Positions 31,884-41,850 of a stretch of 64,000 bases of DNA are shown here, in pieces; position 1 is the stretch's first letter; each line of letters begins with the position of its first letter. The translations under genes were made by a program, and so were the position numbers. Origin of the DNA: Paenibacillus alvei DSM 29 (lineage in GTDB: Bacteria; Bacillota; Bacilli; Paenibacillales; Paenibacillaceae); NCBI RefSeq assembly GCF_000293805.1, contig NZ_AMBZ01000001.1, forward strand, positions 331,001 through 395,000. Reading direction: 5' to 3'. The notes below the pieces were generated by a model. It worked only from the letters and a program-made list of their open reading frames with translations, ran no database searches and was not told the origin of the DNA.

Positions 31884-32462
31884 TTATTCGCGATCCGATG
31901 GACGATCAGACATGATCCCATAGCACAGCATTGTCGTAATTTGGTCAGACAGTGTGCGAACGTTCATCCGCTTATCCAAATTGCCTGGCTGGAGAAAGAA
32001 CTGCTTCATCGACACAATGTAACGAACAACCAAATGCGGGGACAGCTCCTTGCGAATATCTCCCCGTTGCTGTCCTCGAAATATCGCCGCTTCGAACTCA
32101 GGAATGACATGCGCCTCCTGATAGGCCATCATTTTCGCAAACAGATTTGGATAGTACTGTGTTAAATCGTTAATAAACGTCAGGGATATACGATCGAAGG
32201 GCTGATACTTCAGTAGAAGATCGAATAGTTCGTATATGTTCCCCGCCTCTTCCATGACCCGCAGCAAATATTGATGGCTTTCATGAGCCATTCGGTCTGT
32301 AATCGCCTCAAGCAGCCCTTCTTTGCTCTGAAAATATTTATATATCGTCATTTTCGCAACAGGAACCGCCTCCGCGATCTGCTCCATGCTCGTATCCTGA
32401 ATCCCCCGTTCGAAAAACAGCCGCTGTCCTGCATCCATAATCGCGATCGCTTTACTGTTCAA
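31884..32462 (-). CDS. TetR-family transcriptional regulator
   Basis: A 192-residue protein with the TetR N-terminal DNA-binding domain (DAGQRLFFERGIQDTSMEQI then AEAVPVAKMTIYKYFQSKEG) and a helical ligand domain. The frame begins at TTG 32462 with AAGGGGA upstream; an in-frame ATG eight codons later is the alternative. It follows an ABC exporter pair by 72 bp on the same strand, the usual position for a regulator of that exporter. Ligand unknown. Confidence 0.9.
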   Translation of the reverse strand: MNSKAIAIMDAGQRLFFERGIQDTSMEQIAEAVPVAKMTIYKYFQSKEGLLEAITDRMAHESHQYLLRVMEEAGNIYELFDLLLKYQPFDRISLTFINDLTQYYPNLFAKMMAYQEAHVIPEFEAAIFRGQQRGDIRKELSPHLVVRYIVSMKQFFLQPGNLDKRMNVRTLSDQITTMLCYGIMSDRPSDRE

Positions 32463-32534
32463 CTGGCGAATCGTCCCCTTTCCGTACGGACATAACTCGG
32501 GGGCTATGCCGTTAGCAGGGACATCACCTTCCCT

Positions 32535-33326
32535 TTACAGATCCCGCTTCGACAGCACAAGCCAACCGAAGAACAGTCCGCCTGCATATATCCCTATCGT
32601 AATAAATATGCCCTGCCAAGGCAAGCTGCCTGAGTCGAATAAATCCTTGCCATTGAACACCGTGAACAAGCTGACATCAGACAGCCAGGCAAGCGATTGC
32701 TGCATACCCGACAGGAGATGGAAGAGGAATGATAAGATGACGATTCCAATACTTAGTGACATGCCTGCTCGCTCGGAAGTTACAAATACGGTCATCACAT
32801 ACCCGATTCCAGCAAAAGCTAGTGCCGCCAGCAAGCCCGCAGCCGTAAACACGAGCAGCAAACCTGCATCTGCTACCGTACTGAACATATTGCCCAACCA
32901 TAATGTCACCCCATAGCTGACAGCCGCAATCAGGAGAAAAGCAACAAGATGCGCGCTGGCCTTGCCTAGAAACAGCTTGCCGCGTGATACAGGCAATGTG
33001 AACATAAAATCAACCGTGCCCCGATCCCTTTCCCGAGCTACGGTGGACGAAGCCCACATCGCAGCGAAAATGCCCAGCAGCATCATGTAGAACACCAACG
33101 GTTCCCCTGCCATCCAGCCCTCAAAGCTGCCGAACATCTCTACATGCATGCCGAATCCCTCCAGCAAGGCTGGCGGAAACTGCTTCAACGCCTCAAGTAA
33201 AGAGGTATTGGTCATGTAGACATCGCCCAGACCAGCGAACATCATTTGGAACACAAGAATAATACTTGCCCATATAAAAAAGCTGCGTCGATTCGTCCTC
33301 CATTCATAGCAGAACACCTGCCACAT
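32535..33326 (-). CDS. ABC-2 type exporter permease
   Basis: A 263-residue membrane protein with about six helices, an N-terminal cytoplasmic start (FCYEWRTNRRSFFIW), then an extracytoplasmic loop and the ERDRGTVDFMFTLPVSRGKL segment typical of ABC-2 permeases of the antibiotic-export type. It overlaps the stop of the ATPase gene by one base (TAATG-type coupling), so the two form one transporter. The TetR gene follows. Substrate is not deducible; bacitracin/lantibiotic-type self-protection exporters have this build. Confidence 0.85.
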   Translation of the reverse strand: MWQVFCYEWRTNRRSFFIWASIILVFQMMFAGLGDVYMTNTSLLEALKQFPPALLEGFGMHVEMFGSFEGWMAGEPLVFYMMLLGIFAAMWASSTVARERDRGTVDFMFTLPVSRGKLFLGKASAHLVAFLLIAAVSYGVTLWLGNMFSTVADAGLLLVFTAAGLLAALAFAGIGYVMTVFVTSERAGMSLSIGIVILSFLFHLLSGMQQSLAWLSDVSLFTVFNGKDLFDSGSLPWQGIFITIGIYAGGLFFGWLVLSKRDL

Positions 33327-34396
33327 TACGCCTCTCCCCCTTTGCGCTCATCAGAACGCTCACGTGAATGCCCAATTTGCGGTGATTGCTCTTCTGTTTC
33401 CTCCTGTTGATGCTTTGCCTGCGATAGCTGCTCTTCCGTACGCTCCGAGGAATGCTTCGCCTGCGATAGCTGCTTCACTTGACCTTGCGCAGGAATTCCT
33501 CCATTCCCTCTCACATCGTACTCTGCCATGAACAGCTCCTCCAAGGAAGGCTGCTCGATTCGTACATCCTTCAATTCATATGCGGCAATTCGCTGCAAAG
33601 CCAGATGAAGATCGCCCTGCAATAGCAAACGGTGCTCGATTCCATCGTATACAGCATCCGGATCAATATCCCGTAGCTGGTAAGCCTCGATGCAGTCGCC
33701 TTGCCGCTTGAATTGAACATGGGCAATCCGTTGATCCTTGCCTGGTATAGCGTCCACCTCGCATACCCGCAGCAATTTCCCTTCACGAATGAAGGCGACA
33801 CGGCTGCACAGCTTCTCTACCTCGCTCAAGATATGTGTGGAGAAGAAGATCGTAGCTCCACGATCATGATATTCCTTTAGAATCTGGAAAAAGGTGTGCT
33901 GCATGAGCGGATCAAGTCCTGATGTCGGTTCATCCAGAACGATTAAATCAGGTTGATGAAGCAGGCACTGCACGATCCCAAGCTTCTTGCGATTGCCGAG
34001 CGAATACGATTTTACACGCTTGCTGACATCCAGCTTTAGCCGTTCAGCTAAGTTCATCGCATGGGTATCCTGCAGTGACAAGCCATTCATGCGAGCAGCA
34101 AAATCGAGCACTTCCTTGCCCGTTACATCTTCGTTGTAATGCACCTCCGATGGCAGATACCCAATTTTTCTCCGCACATCAGGACGCTCCCTACGCATGA
34201 CTTCTCCGAACAACTCCACCGTACCGGTCGTTGGACGAAGCAACTGCATCATCGTTCGAAGCGTAGTAGACTTTCCTGCTCCATTTGGTCCAATAAATCC
34301 GAAAATTTCTCCCTGCTTCACTTCCAGATTGACATCATCGATACCGCGCTGTACTCCGTACCTTTTCGTTAGATTGCTCAGCTTGATCACGTTCAT
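33326..34396 (-). CDS. ABC transporter ATPase with repetitive C-terminal tail
   Basis: A 356-residue ATPase of the drug-exporter class (BcrA/YhaQ-like): Walker A GPNGAGKSTTLRTM, Q-loop YLPSEV, signature-region SLGNRKKLGI, Walker B LIVLDEPTSGLDPL and H-loop STHILSEVEKLC. After the usual C-terminal extension, the last 50 residues are a hydrophilic Gln/Glu-rich tail with repeated QLSQAKHSSERTEEQ, QLSQAKHQQEETEEQ units and a final SRERSDERKGGEA, not typical of the family. GGGGGGTG precedes the ATG. It is coupled to the ABC-2 permease encoded next. Confidence 0.9.
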   Translation of the reverse strand: MNVIKLSNLTKRYGVQRGIDDVNLEVKQGEIFGFIGPNGAGKSTTLRTMMQLLRPTTGTVELFGEVMRRERPDVRRKIGYLPSEVHYNEDVTGKEVLDFAARMNGLSLQDTHAMNLAERLKLDVSKRVKSYSLGNRKKLGIVQCLLHQPDLIVLDEPTSGLDPLMQHTFFQILKEYHDRGATIFFSTHILSEVEKLCSRVAFIREGKLLRVCEVDAIPGKDQRIAHVQFKRQGDCIEAYQLRDIDPDAVYDGIEHRLLLQGDLHLALQRIAAYELKDVRIEQPSLEELFMAEYDVRGNGGIPAQGQVKQLSQAKHSSERTEEQLSQAKHQQEETEEQSPQIGHSRERSDERKGGEA

Positions 34397-34567
34397 GCGA
34401 CACCCCCCAATCTATACTTTAAACCGTTTGTTAGTACATCATATTCCGTTCATGGCGAAATTTACAATGTTGTTTTATACTCAATACTAATAAAAAGTAT
34501 ATCCCTTTCACTCAAAAGCTCTTTCCTGCTCATCATTTCATTTTGGTTGATTTTTATACGCACTGCA

Positions 34568-34594
34568 TAAAAAAAGAGGAGCATCGCTCCTCTT
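34568..34594 (-). terminator. Terminator of the purine operon
   Basis: Minus-strand AAGAGGAGC pairs with GCTCCTCTT and is followed by a T7 run, just after the purD stop. Confidence 0.9.
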
Positions 34595-34605
34595 CCCCAT
34601 CTGTC

Positions 34606-35913
34606 CTATTTTGAATGTTCAACCAACCGTTCTGACTTCGCACTGATATCATTCCGATATTGCATGCCATTAAATTGGATGAGGCGGACAGCCTCATATG
34701 CCTTCGCTTTAGCTGCCGCTACATGATCGCCTATGCCGACAACGCCCAGCACACGGCCTCCAGCCGTTCGCCAAGTACCATCCTCATCACGCGATGTACC
34801 TGCGTGGAACAGCAGCGCATTAACGGATGCTGCATCCAATCCCGTAATGACATCCCCCTTGCTCACCTCACCAGGGTAGCCGGCTGCTGCTACGATCACG
34901 CATACAGCAGCATGGTCATGCCATTCCAGCGCGATGTCGTGCAGCTTACCTTCCGAGACTGCCCATAGCACCTCGAACAGATCAGTCTTCATTCTTGGCA
35001 GCACCGACTGCGTCTCCGGATCGCCAAAACGCGCATTGAACTCAATCACCTTCGGCTCCCCCTCCGGTGTAATCATCAAGCCTGCAAACAACAAGCCATG
35101 GAAGGAACGTCCTTCCGACACCATTGCCTTTGCTGTCGGTTCAATAATTGTCCTGCGTACCTTCTCGATAACAGATGACGAGAATTGCGGCAATGGGCTG
35201 TAAGTGCCCATACCGCCAGTGTTCGGTCCGCAATCGCCATCGAAAATCGGCTTATGATCCTGTGCAGGCTCACATAGTCGCACCGTTTCACCGTCGACGA
35301 AGGCAAGGATCGACATTTCCTCGCCCTGCATGAACTCCTCAATGACAACCTTGCTGCCGGAAGCGCCGAATTTGCTATCTACCATGACCTCCTGCAGCAC
35401 GTGAGCTGCTTCCTCATGGGTCTGAGCAATGACCACACCCTTGCCTGCTGCAAGCCCGTCAGCCTTAATCACAACCGGCAATGTATGCTTCTCAATATAC
35501 GCCAGCGCTTCATTGAAATCATCAAACGCAGCGTATGCCGCAGTCGGAATGCCGTACTTGCAGAGCAGGTGCTTCATGAACACCTTACTCCCCTCAATCT
35601 CTGCCGCCTTCCGGTCGGGACCGAATACCCGCAAGCCATGAGCCTTCAATACGTCGACAATACCGCCTGCTAATGGATCGTCAGGACCGATGACAACGAG
35701 ATCAATCGCCTGTTCAGCGGCATATTTGGCGATGCCTTCGTAATCGTTCACAGCCAATGGTACGCATTCGGCCAGTTCAGCAATGCCTGCGTTGCCCGGC
35801 GCGCACAGCACCTGTCCCACCTGCGGACTGTTGCAAAGCGCCCATACAAGCGCATGCTCACGACCGCCGCTGCCGACGACCAACACTTTTTTCCCAATGT
35901 GCTCCATGTACAT
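34606..35913 (-). CDS. purD: Phosphoribosylamine--glycine ligase
   Basis: A 435-residue ATP-grasp enzyme (GAR synthetase, step 2 of purine synthesis). Diagnostic segments are VLVVGSGGREHALVWALCNS at the N-terminus, VIGPDDPLAGGIVDVLKAHG, FMKHLLCKYGIPTAAY, VIKADGLAAGKGVVIA (ATP-grasp lid) and IEFNARFGDPETQSVLPRMK near the metal site. AAGGAGG with five-base spacing supports the first ATG. It is the last gene of the purine operon, 10 bp after purH. Confidence 0.97.
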   Translation of the reverse strand: MYMEHIGKKVLVVGSGGREHALVWALCNSPQVGQVLCAPGNAGIAELAECVPLAVNDYEGIAKYAAEQAIDLVVIGPDDPLAGGIVDVLKAHGLRVFGPDRKAAEIEGSKVFMKHLLCKYGIPTAAYAAFDDFNEALAYIEKHTLPVVIKADGLAAGKGVVIAQTHEEAAHVLQEVMVDSKFGASGSKVVIEEFMQGEEMSILAFVDGETVRLCEPAQDHKPIFDGDCGPNTGGMGTYSPLPQFSSSVIEKVRRTIIEPTAKAMVSEGRSFHGLLFAGLMITPEGEPKVIEFNARFGDPETQSVLPRMKTDLFEVLWAVSEGKLHDIALEWHDHAAVCVIVAAAGYPGEVSKGDVITGLDAASVNALLFHAGTSRDEDGTWRTAGGRVLGVVGIGDHVAAAKAKAYEAVRLIQFNGMQYRNDISAKSERLVEHSK

Positions 35914-35923
35914 GAACGCCTCC

Positions 35924-37471
35924 TTAATGCTTAAAGTGACGTACGCCTGTCATTACCATGGCGATGCCATGCTCATTTGCTACTTGGATGGAATCATTGT
36001 CACGAACAGATCCCCCCGGCTGGATAACAGCTGTAATCCCAGCTTCAGCAGCCAAGGCCAACGTATCTCCCATTGGGAAGAATGCATCGGACGCAAGCAC
36101 CGCACCGCGCGCCTTCTCGCCCGCTTGTTCGATTGCGATGCGAGCTGCACCTACACGGTTCATTTGTCCCGCACCTACACCTACTGTCATGCCATCCTTT
36201 ACAAGTACAATCGCATTCGATTTTACATGCTTCACAACGTTCCAGCCGAACAAGAGCTGCTCTAATTCTTCCGGAGACGGCTCGCGCTCAGTTGCGACCT
36301 GAACACTGTCTGCATTCAAGGAATGCAAGTCGATGTCCTGTACAAGGACGCCGCCGTCAACAGTCGTCAATTGACGGGATGGAACACGCTGCTCAGGGGA
36401 CGGGACCGCTCCGATTTTCAACAGACGAATGTTCTTTTTCTGCGTAAGCACCTCAAGCGCTTCCTCCGTGTAGCTAGGCGCAATTACGATTTCAAGGAAA
36501 ATTTCATGCAAAAGGCGTGCTGTTTCTCCGTCAATCTCCCGATTGGAAGCAACGATTCCGCCGAATATGGACGTCGGATCGGACTCATACGCCTTTTGGT
36601 ACGCCTCCAACACCGTATCGCCAATCCCTACACCGCACGGATTCATATGCTTCACAGCCACTACCGCTGGAGCTCGAAACTCACTGACAATCGCAAGCGC
36701 GGCGTTAGCATCATTAATATTATTGTAGGACAACTCCTTGCCGTGCAGTTGCTCCGCAGTCGTAATGCTGCCCGCGCCAGCCAATGGGCGACGATAGAAA
36801 GCTGCATTTTGGTGCGGATTCTCCCCATAGCGAAGCGGCTGCTCCAGCTCATAAGTTACAGTCAACCGCTCTGGCCATTGTTCTCCGACCTGAGCCGTCA
36901 AATATTCAGCAATAAGGGAATCATATGCGGACGTATGGCGGAATACCTTGGCCGCAAGACGGCGGCGCGTTTCGATTGTGGTATCTCCGTTTGCACGAAC
37001 TTCCTCGAGTATAGTGCCATAATCCGCAGCGTCAACGACAACCGTGACATCAGCATGATTTTTGGCAGCAGAACGCAGCATCGTCGGTCCGCCGATATCT
37101 ATATTTTCAATTGCATCCTCATAGGATACGCCTGATTTCGCAATCGTCTGCTGGAATGGATACAGGTTAACTACGACCAGATCAATCGTAGACAAGCCGA
37201 GCTCGTCCAACTGCTGCATATGAGCCGGATTGCTGCGCATCGCCAGCAGACCGCTGTGTACAGCTGGATGAAGCGTCTTAACCCGACCGTCCAAAATTTC
37301 TGGAAACCCTGTAACATCAGAAATCCCAGTCACCGGAACTTGCTCCTGCTCAAGCAATGATTTCGTACCGCCTGTCGAAATAATCTGCACACCCGCTTCA
37401 GCCAGGCTGCGCGCAAATGCTACAACGCCCGTTTTATCGGATACACTGATAAGCGCTCTTCGAATCGCCAT
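35924..37471 (-). CDS. purH: Bifunctional AICAR transformylase / IMP cyclohydrolase
   Basis: A 515-residue two-domain enzyme catalysing the last two steps to IMP. The N-terminal IMP cyclohydrolase domain shows RALISVSDKTGVVAFARSLA, LLEQEQVPVTGISDVTGFPE and VVNLYPFQQTIA; the C-terminal AICAR formyltransferase domain has the conserved AVVAVKHMNPCGVGIGDTV, the ASDAFFPMGDTLALAAEAGI and IQPGGSVRDNDSI motifs. AGGGGAGAGG precedes ATG 37471, ten codons inside the open frame. An unusual gap of about 790 bp filled with repeats separates it from purN. Confidence 0.97.
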   Translation of the reverse strand: MAIRRALISVSDKTGVVAFARSLAEAGVQIISTGGTKSLLEQEQVPVTGISDVTGFPEILDGRVKTLHPAVHSGLLAMRSNPAHMQQLDELGLSTIDLVVVNLYPFQQTIAKSGVSYEDAIENIDIGGPTMLRSAAKNHADVTVVVDAADYGTILEEVRANGDTTIETRRRLAAKVFRHTSAYDSLIAEYLTAQVGEQWPERLTVTYELEQPLRYGENPHQNAAFYRRPLAGAGSITTAEQLHGKELSYNNINDANAALAIVSEFRAPAVVAVKHMNPCGVGIGDTVLEAYQKAYESDPTSIFGGIVASNREIDGETARLLHEIFLEIVIAPSYTEEALEVLTQKKNIRLLKIGAVPSPEQRVPSRQLTTVDGGVLVQDIDLHSLNADSVQVATEREPSPEELEQLLFGWNVVKHVKSNAIVLVKDGMTVGVGAGQMNRVGAARIAIEQAGEKARGAVLASDAFFPMGDTLALAAEAGITAVIQPGGSVRDNDSIQVANEHGIAMVMTGVRHFKH

Positions 37472-37501
37472 GTTGTCCTCTCCCCTGCTAAACTTTGGCA
37501 T

Positions 37502-38258
37502 TTTAGTTAAAAATCATTGAAATGCGTTACCGGATAGAAGTCTATATCATGACTCCCTATCAGCATGTCTTCACACCACTTCACATCGTAGAACACCACA
37601 TCACAAACATCGCATCATACAGCATCTCATGACATACGTTTCAGCATATAAATCGCATAAATATCGCACCACATTGCAGAACATCACACATATCACATAA
37701 ATATCACATCAACATCAGCTCGTATCCAATCCAATAATCCCATCAACGTCCTTCACCAGTGGAAAAACTGATGATTTGTCTTTCAAATAGTGGACACAAT
37801 TTTGCAAAGACGATAATTTCTTTACATCTAAAACAACACAGCATATAGTTAATCAAGTTGTAAAACATCTATATTTAGACATTTGTTCATTTAAAGCAAG
37901 ATATCCCTGTTTGTCTACCTTTGTGTGGACATTTTCATCGTTTGTCCTCAAGAGGACTACAAAAACAGAGTATCTAGTAACGCTACTCGCTGGATAATGA
38001 CGAGAGCACTTTGAATCGCTATCCACTGGATATTGAAGAGAGTATTTAGTAACGCTATCATACTGGATATTGACGAGAGTATTTAGTATCGCTATTCTTC
38101 CACTGGACATTGACGAGAGTATTTAGTATCGCTATTCTTCCACTGGACATTGACGAGTGCATTTGTAATGCTGCTCACATTGACGGTAAATGTTTCGTGA
38201 CGCTATTCGTTTTTCGCTGAATACTTCCATGGGTGTATTTATGATCCCGCCACAACGG
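37502..38258. repeat. Repeat-filled gap inside the purine operon (purN-purH)
   Basis: No gene is supported. From about 37966 to 38205 there are at least five tandem copies of a 36-40-bp unit; the best two are identical and contain GAGTATTTAGTATCGCTATT then CTTCCACTGGACATTGACGA, with flanking units more diverged. From about 37560 to 37725 the sequence is low-complexity and rich in CACATC/CATCACA. A few short frames exist by chance. The operon mRNA must cross this stretch unless a separate promoter drives purH-purD. Confidence 0.8.
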
Positions 38259-39230
38259 CTATACGCTGGCAGATTTCACAAGGCTCCGAGCTATCATTTG
38301 CTGCACCACTTGCGGGTACAGTGCATGCTCAGCTTGTTGGATACGCGCAGACAAGGTGTCTTCCGTATCATCAGGCATAACGGCAACAACCTGCTGAGCC
38401 AGGATCGGCCCCGTATCCATACCTTCATCAACAAGATGCACCGTAACCCCCGTTACCTTCACGCCGTACTGCAGCGCTTGGCGTACTGCATGCATGCCCG
38501 GAAATGACGGCAAAAGCGAGGGGTGAATGTTGACCATTCGCCCTTCATAGGCACGCAGCAATACCGGCGTAACAAGGCGCATATATCCTGCCAGTACAAC
38601 GAAATCGATTTGATGCTTGCGCAGCAGTCGAAGTACATCCTGCTCGTATTCCTCACGAGAAGCATACTTTTTCGGTTCGAATAAGGCTGCTTTCACCCCC
38701 GCCAGCTTCGCCCGCTCAATGACACGCGCCTGCAGCTTATCGCATACTAGCAAGGCGATGTCTCCACCCAGCAGCTGCTCTCTGGCTGCATCAATCAGCG
38801 CTTGAAAGTTGGAGCCGGAACCAGAAGCAAATACAGCGATTCGAGGTACTCGTTGCCCATGAGATTCCGCTGTCTTCATGTCTCCTGCCATGTATCCCGG
38901 TGTAACTTCACCCGTATTTACTACCATGTCTTCTGCCATACTTTTTGTCATTTTCCCTGCCATGCCTTCTGTCATTTCCTCTGCTACGCCTTCTGTTACA
39001 TCTTCTGTTACGTCTTCTGTTACGTCTTCTGTTACGTCTTCTATTACGTCTTCTATTACGTCTTCTATTACGTCTTCTGTTATATCTTCTGTTACGCCTT
39101 CTGCTACGTCTTCTGCTACGTCTTCTGTTACGCCTTCTGCTACGTCTTCTGTTACGCCTTCTGCTACGTTTTCAGCTATATCTTCTAATACACCTTCCGC
39201 CATATCTTCTTGCCTTCCGGATTCCCGCAT
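38259..39230 (-). CDS. purN: Phosphoribosylglycinamide formyltransferase with repetitive N-terminal extension
   Basis: A 323-codon frame. The catalytic PurN domain occupies about residues 127-323 (RIAVFASGSGSNFQALIDAA, GYMRLVTPVLLRAYEGRMVN with the following HPSLLPSFPG, and VTVHLVDEGMDTGPILAQ, which supply the Asn-His-Asp triad). It transfers a formyl group from 10-formyl-THF to GAR. The first 126 residues are an acidic repeat of four-residue units such as TEDV, AEGV and IEDV, encoded by a 12-bp tandem repeat. The start ATG overlaps the purM stop as TAATG, which supports translation of the extended form; a shorter start at an internal ATG just before the domain (MKTAESHG) is the alternative. 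Confidence 0.93.
   Translation of the reverse strand: MRESGRQEDMAEGVLEDIAENVAEGVTEDVAEGVTEDVAEDVAEGVTEDITEDVIEDVIEDVIEDVTEDVTEDVTEDVTEGVAEEMTEGMAGKMTKSMAEDMVVNTGEVTPGYMAGDMKTAESHGQRVPRIAVFASGSGSNFQALIDAAREQLLGGDIALLVCDKLQARVIERAKLAGVKAALFEPKKYASREEYEQDVLRLLRKHQIDFVVLAGYMRLVTPVLLRAYEGRMVNIHPSLLPSFPGMHAVRQALQYGVKVTGVTVHLVDEGMDTGPILAQQVVAVMPDDTEDTLSARIQQAEHALYPQVVQQMIARSLVKSASV
38985..39190 (-). repeat. 12-bp coding minisatellite in purN
   Basis: About seventeen consecutive near-perfect units of GAAGACGTAACA (minus strand) with substitutions giving Thr/Ile/Ala-Glu-Asp/Gly-Val. On the other strand the same repeat produces a spurious long Leu-rich frame. Confidence 0.85.
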
Positions 39231-40270
39231 TACAGGCCTACCCCCGGGATGCGAACTTGGCGACTGCCTTCCGTTACCTTGCCAATGCGATATACAGCCT
39301 CTCCCTGTTCCTCAAGGCTGCGGATCGCCGTTTCCGCCTCCTCTTCCCCAACGACAATGACCATGCCAATTCCCATATTGAACGTAGTGAACAGCTCTGA
39401 AGCGGTAAGCTTGCCAATTTCACTGCACCAGGTGAAAACAGGATGAATCGGCCATGAGCCATAATCGATCTCAACAGCCGTACCTTCTGGGAGCACGCGA
39501 GGAATATTTTCTAAAAAGCCTCCGCCAGTAATATGAGCGGCACCCTTTACATTTACTTGCTTCATCAGTTCGAGCATGGATCGCACATAAATTCGCGTTG
39601 GAGTCAGCAACACCTCGCCAAGCGCACCGCTGCCATCTGGCGCAACGTCAGTCAAGCCCAGCCCGCCTTGCTCCAGCAGCAGCTTGCGCACAAGGGAGAA
39701 GCCGTTGCTGTGCAAGCCGCTAGAAGCAAGCCCCAACACAACATCGCCAGGACAGATCGATTCGCCCGTAATTACCCGACTCTTATCTACCACGCCAACG
39801 CTGAATCCGGCGATGTCATACTCCTCCAGTGCATACATACCCGGCATCTCGGCTGTTTCTCCGCCAATCAGAGCACAGCCTGACTGTGCGCAACCTTCGG
39901 CAATGCCGCTTACGATCGCCTCGATACGCTCTGGCACAACCTTGCCGCAAGCCAAATAATCAAGGAAGAAGAGCGGCTTTGCGCCTTGAACGACAATATC
40001 ATTTACACACATGGCTACTGCGTCAATGCCGATCGTATCGTGCTTATCAAGCGCGAACGCAAGCTTCAGCTTCGTACCCACTCCATCCGTACCAGATACG
40101 AGAATCGGCTCCTTGTAACGCTGAATGTCGAGCTGGAACATGGCTCCAAACCCACCCAAATCGGTAAGCACTCCTGGCGTAAACGTGCGGCGAACATGTT
40201 TCTTCATTCGTTCGACTGCTTCATTACCTGCTGCGATATCGACACCCGCTTGTTTGTAGGCTTCTGACAT
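39230..40270 (-). CDS. purM: Phosphoribosylformylglycinamidine cyclo-ligase
   Basis: About 346 residues of the AIR synthetase family: [29 protein letters not shown], the nucleotide motif [40 protein letters not shown], and [11 protein letters not shown]. It closes the imidazole ring of FGAM to AIR using ATP. The frame is open to 40321, but the conserved protein begins at ATG 40270 (SEAYKQAG) behind GAGGAG. Its stop overlaps the purN start. Confidence 0.96.
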   Translation of the reverse strand: MSEAYKQAGVDIAAGNEAVERMKKHVRRTFTPGVLTDLGGFGAMFQLDIQRYKEPILVSGTDGVGTKLKLAFALDKHDTIGIDAVAMCVNDIVVQGAKPLFFLDYLACGKVVPERIEAIVSGIAEGCAQSGCALIGGETAEMPGMYALEEYDIAGFSVGVVDKSRVITGESICPGDVVLGLASSGLHSNGFSLVRKLLLEQGGLGLTDVAPDGSGALGEVLLTPTRIYVRSMLELMKQVNVKGAAHITGGGFLENIPRVLPEGTAVEIDYGSWPIHPVFTWCSEIGKLTASELFTTFNMGIGMVIVVGEEEAETAIRSLEEQGEAVYRIGKVTEGSRQVRIPGVGL

Positions 40271-40374
40271 AATCGTGCGTCTCCTCTCTCCCTGTAAGCA
40301 GGACAGGAATGCAGCTTGCATCCCCGTCCATCATCGCTAATGTGAATTCACCAATTATTAAAAAGCAAGTGCTA

Positions 40375-41850
40375 TTAGCAGCCACAGCCTGTTCGCTCGT
40401 TGCCTGCTCCGGCTGCAGCATCTGTATATAAATTCGTCGGATACTCCTGATCGAAGCAAGCTAGGCAAAGTCCGCCCTTGGACTCCTCCGCGAACGCACC
40501 CCCGATAGCCTCAATCATGCCGTCTTGGCTTAAAAAAGCGAGTGAGTCTGCCCCGACCAGCTCGCACATCTCTTCAACCGTGTGCGATGACGCAATCAAA
40601 TCCTCGCTGCGCGGTGTATCGATCCCGTAGAAGCACGGATGCTTGAACGGCGGCGAAGCGATGCGCAGGTGAACCTCCAGCGCCCCCGCTTCGCGCAGCA
40701 TACGCACAATCCGGCGCGATGTCGTGCCGCGGACAACCGAGTCGTCAATCAGAACGACTCGCTTGCCCTCTACGACACTGCGCACAGCGCTTAGCTTCAT
40801 CTTCACGCCCTGCTCACGCAGCGCTTGGCTTGGCTGAATGAATGTCCGGCCTGTATATTTGCTCTTAATCAAGCCCATCTCATATGGAATACCTGTTAGC
40901 TCCGCATAGCCGATGGCTGCCGATATACTGGAATCCGGCACACCGCTCACAATATCAGCTTCTACAAACGCCTCCCTTGCAAGCTGCATGCCCATCCGCT
41001 TGCGTGCTGTATGCAAATTGACATCATGAAGCTGGCTGTCCGGTCTGGAAAAGTAAATGAACTCCATCGCGCACAGCGCGCGCCGCTGCAGCGGTGTGAA
41101 GCGTTCGGAACGATGGCCGAGCGCATCGACAATAAGCAATTCCCCTGGCTCCAAGGCGCGAACCATTTCCGCTCCGACCGCTTCAAGCGCACACGACTCA
41201 GAGGCGAACACATAGCTGTCACCTAGTCTGCCGAGGACAAGCGGCCGCAAGCCGTTCGGGTCGGATGCTGCAAGCAGCTTGTCGTTCGTCATAATGAGAA
41301 ACGCGAAGCCGCCTACCAGCTCGCTCAGCGCTTCCTTCGCCGCGCGAACGAGATCGTGCTCTGAACGGGCAATAAGATGAGCAATTACTTCCGTATCGCT
41401 GGTCGTTTGGAAAATGGAGCCCTTCTTCTCCAGCTCATGCCGAATCTTAGGCGCATTGACGATATTCCCGTTCGTTGCGACCGCCAGATCTCCATCTCGC
41501 GTCTTGAACACAAGCGGCTGCGCATTCGCAAGCCGGCTGTCGCCCGAGGTCGAGTAACGCACATGGCCAATCGCCCGGTCGCCGCGCATCTCCTGCAGGC
41601 GATTCGCGTCGAACACTTCCTTCACAAGTCCCATTTCGCGATGGTAGTGGAACGACTGGCCGTCGGACGTGCACATGCCCGCACTCTCTTCGCCGCGATG
41701 CTGGAGCGTATGCAAGCCGTAGTACACCATTGAGGCGGCCTCTTCATAGCCAAATACCCCGAATACGCCGCATTCTTCCTTCAAGCGGTCGAACGGTCCG
41801 TCTTTGCCGCTGCCTTCGTTATAGTAGGCTCCTGTCACTTCATGAGACAT
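40375..41850 (-). CDS. purF: Amidophosphoribosyltransferase
   Basis: About 491 residues, class II glutamine amidotransferase plus phosphoribosyltransferase. A short propeptide precedes the nucleophile Cys in [14 protein letters not shown], followed by [15 protein letters not shown]. The PRPP-binding motif [20 protein letters not shown] lies near residue 350, and cysteines for the Bacillus-type 4Fe-4S cluster occur in [12 protein letters not shown] and GGLCLACF. It makes phosphoribosylamine, the committed step. ATG 41850 has AAGGATG upstream and overlaps purL by 16 bp. Confidence 0.97.
   Translation of the reverse strand: MSHEVTGAYYNEGSGKDGPFDRLKEECGVFGVFGYEEAASMVYYGLHTLQHRGEESAGMCTSDGQSFHYHREMGLVKEVFDANRLQEMRGDRAIGHVRYSTSGDSRLANAQPLVFKTRDGDLAVATNGNIVNAPKIRHELEKKGSIFQTTSDTEVIAHLIARSEHDLVRAAKEALSELVGGFAFLIMTNDKLLAASDPNGLRPLVLGRLGDSYVFASESCALEAVGAEMVRALEPGELLIVDALGHRSERFTPLQRRALCAMEFIYFSRPDSQLHDVNLHTARKRMGMQLAREAFVEADIVSGVPDSSISAAIGYAELTGIPYEMGLIKSKYTGRTFIQPSQALREQGVKMKLSAVRSVVEGKRVVLIDDSVVRGTTSRRIVRMLREAGALEVHLRIASPPFKHPCFYGIDTPRSEDLIASSHTVEEMCELVGADSLAFLSQDGMIEAIGGAFAEESKGGLCLACFDQEYPTNLYTDAAAGAGNERTGCGC

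Noticed and set aside
37853..38110. 85-codon minus-strand frame between purN and purH
   Set aside because: It is composed of the tandem repeat units and has no RBS or family resemblance.
37966..38205. Possible CRISPR array
   Set aside because: Units are contiguous 36-40-bp tandem repeats without unique spacers, and no cas genes are present.
38802..39400. Long plus-strand frames rich in Leu-Leu-Arg or Ser-Ser-Val repeats
   Set aside because: They are the complement of the 12-bp repeat in purN; any period-12 sequence without stops gives open frames on both strands.
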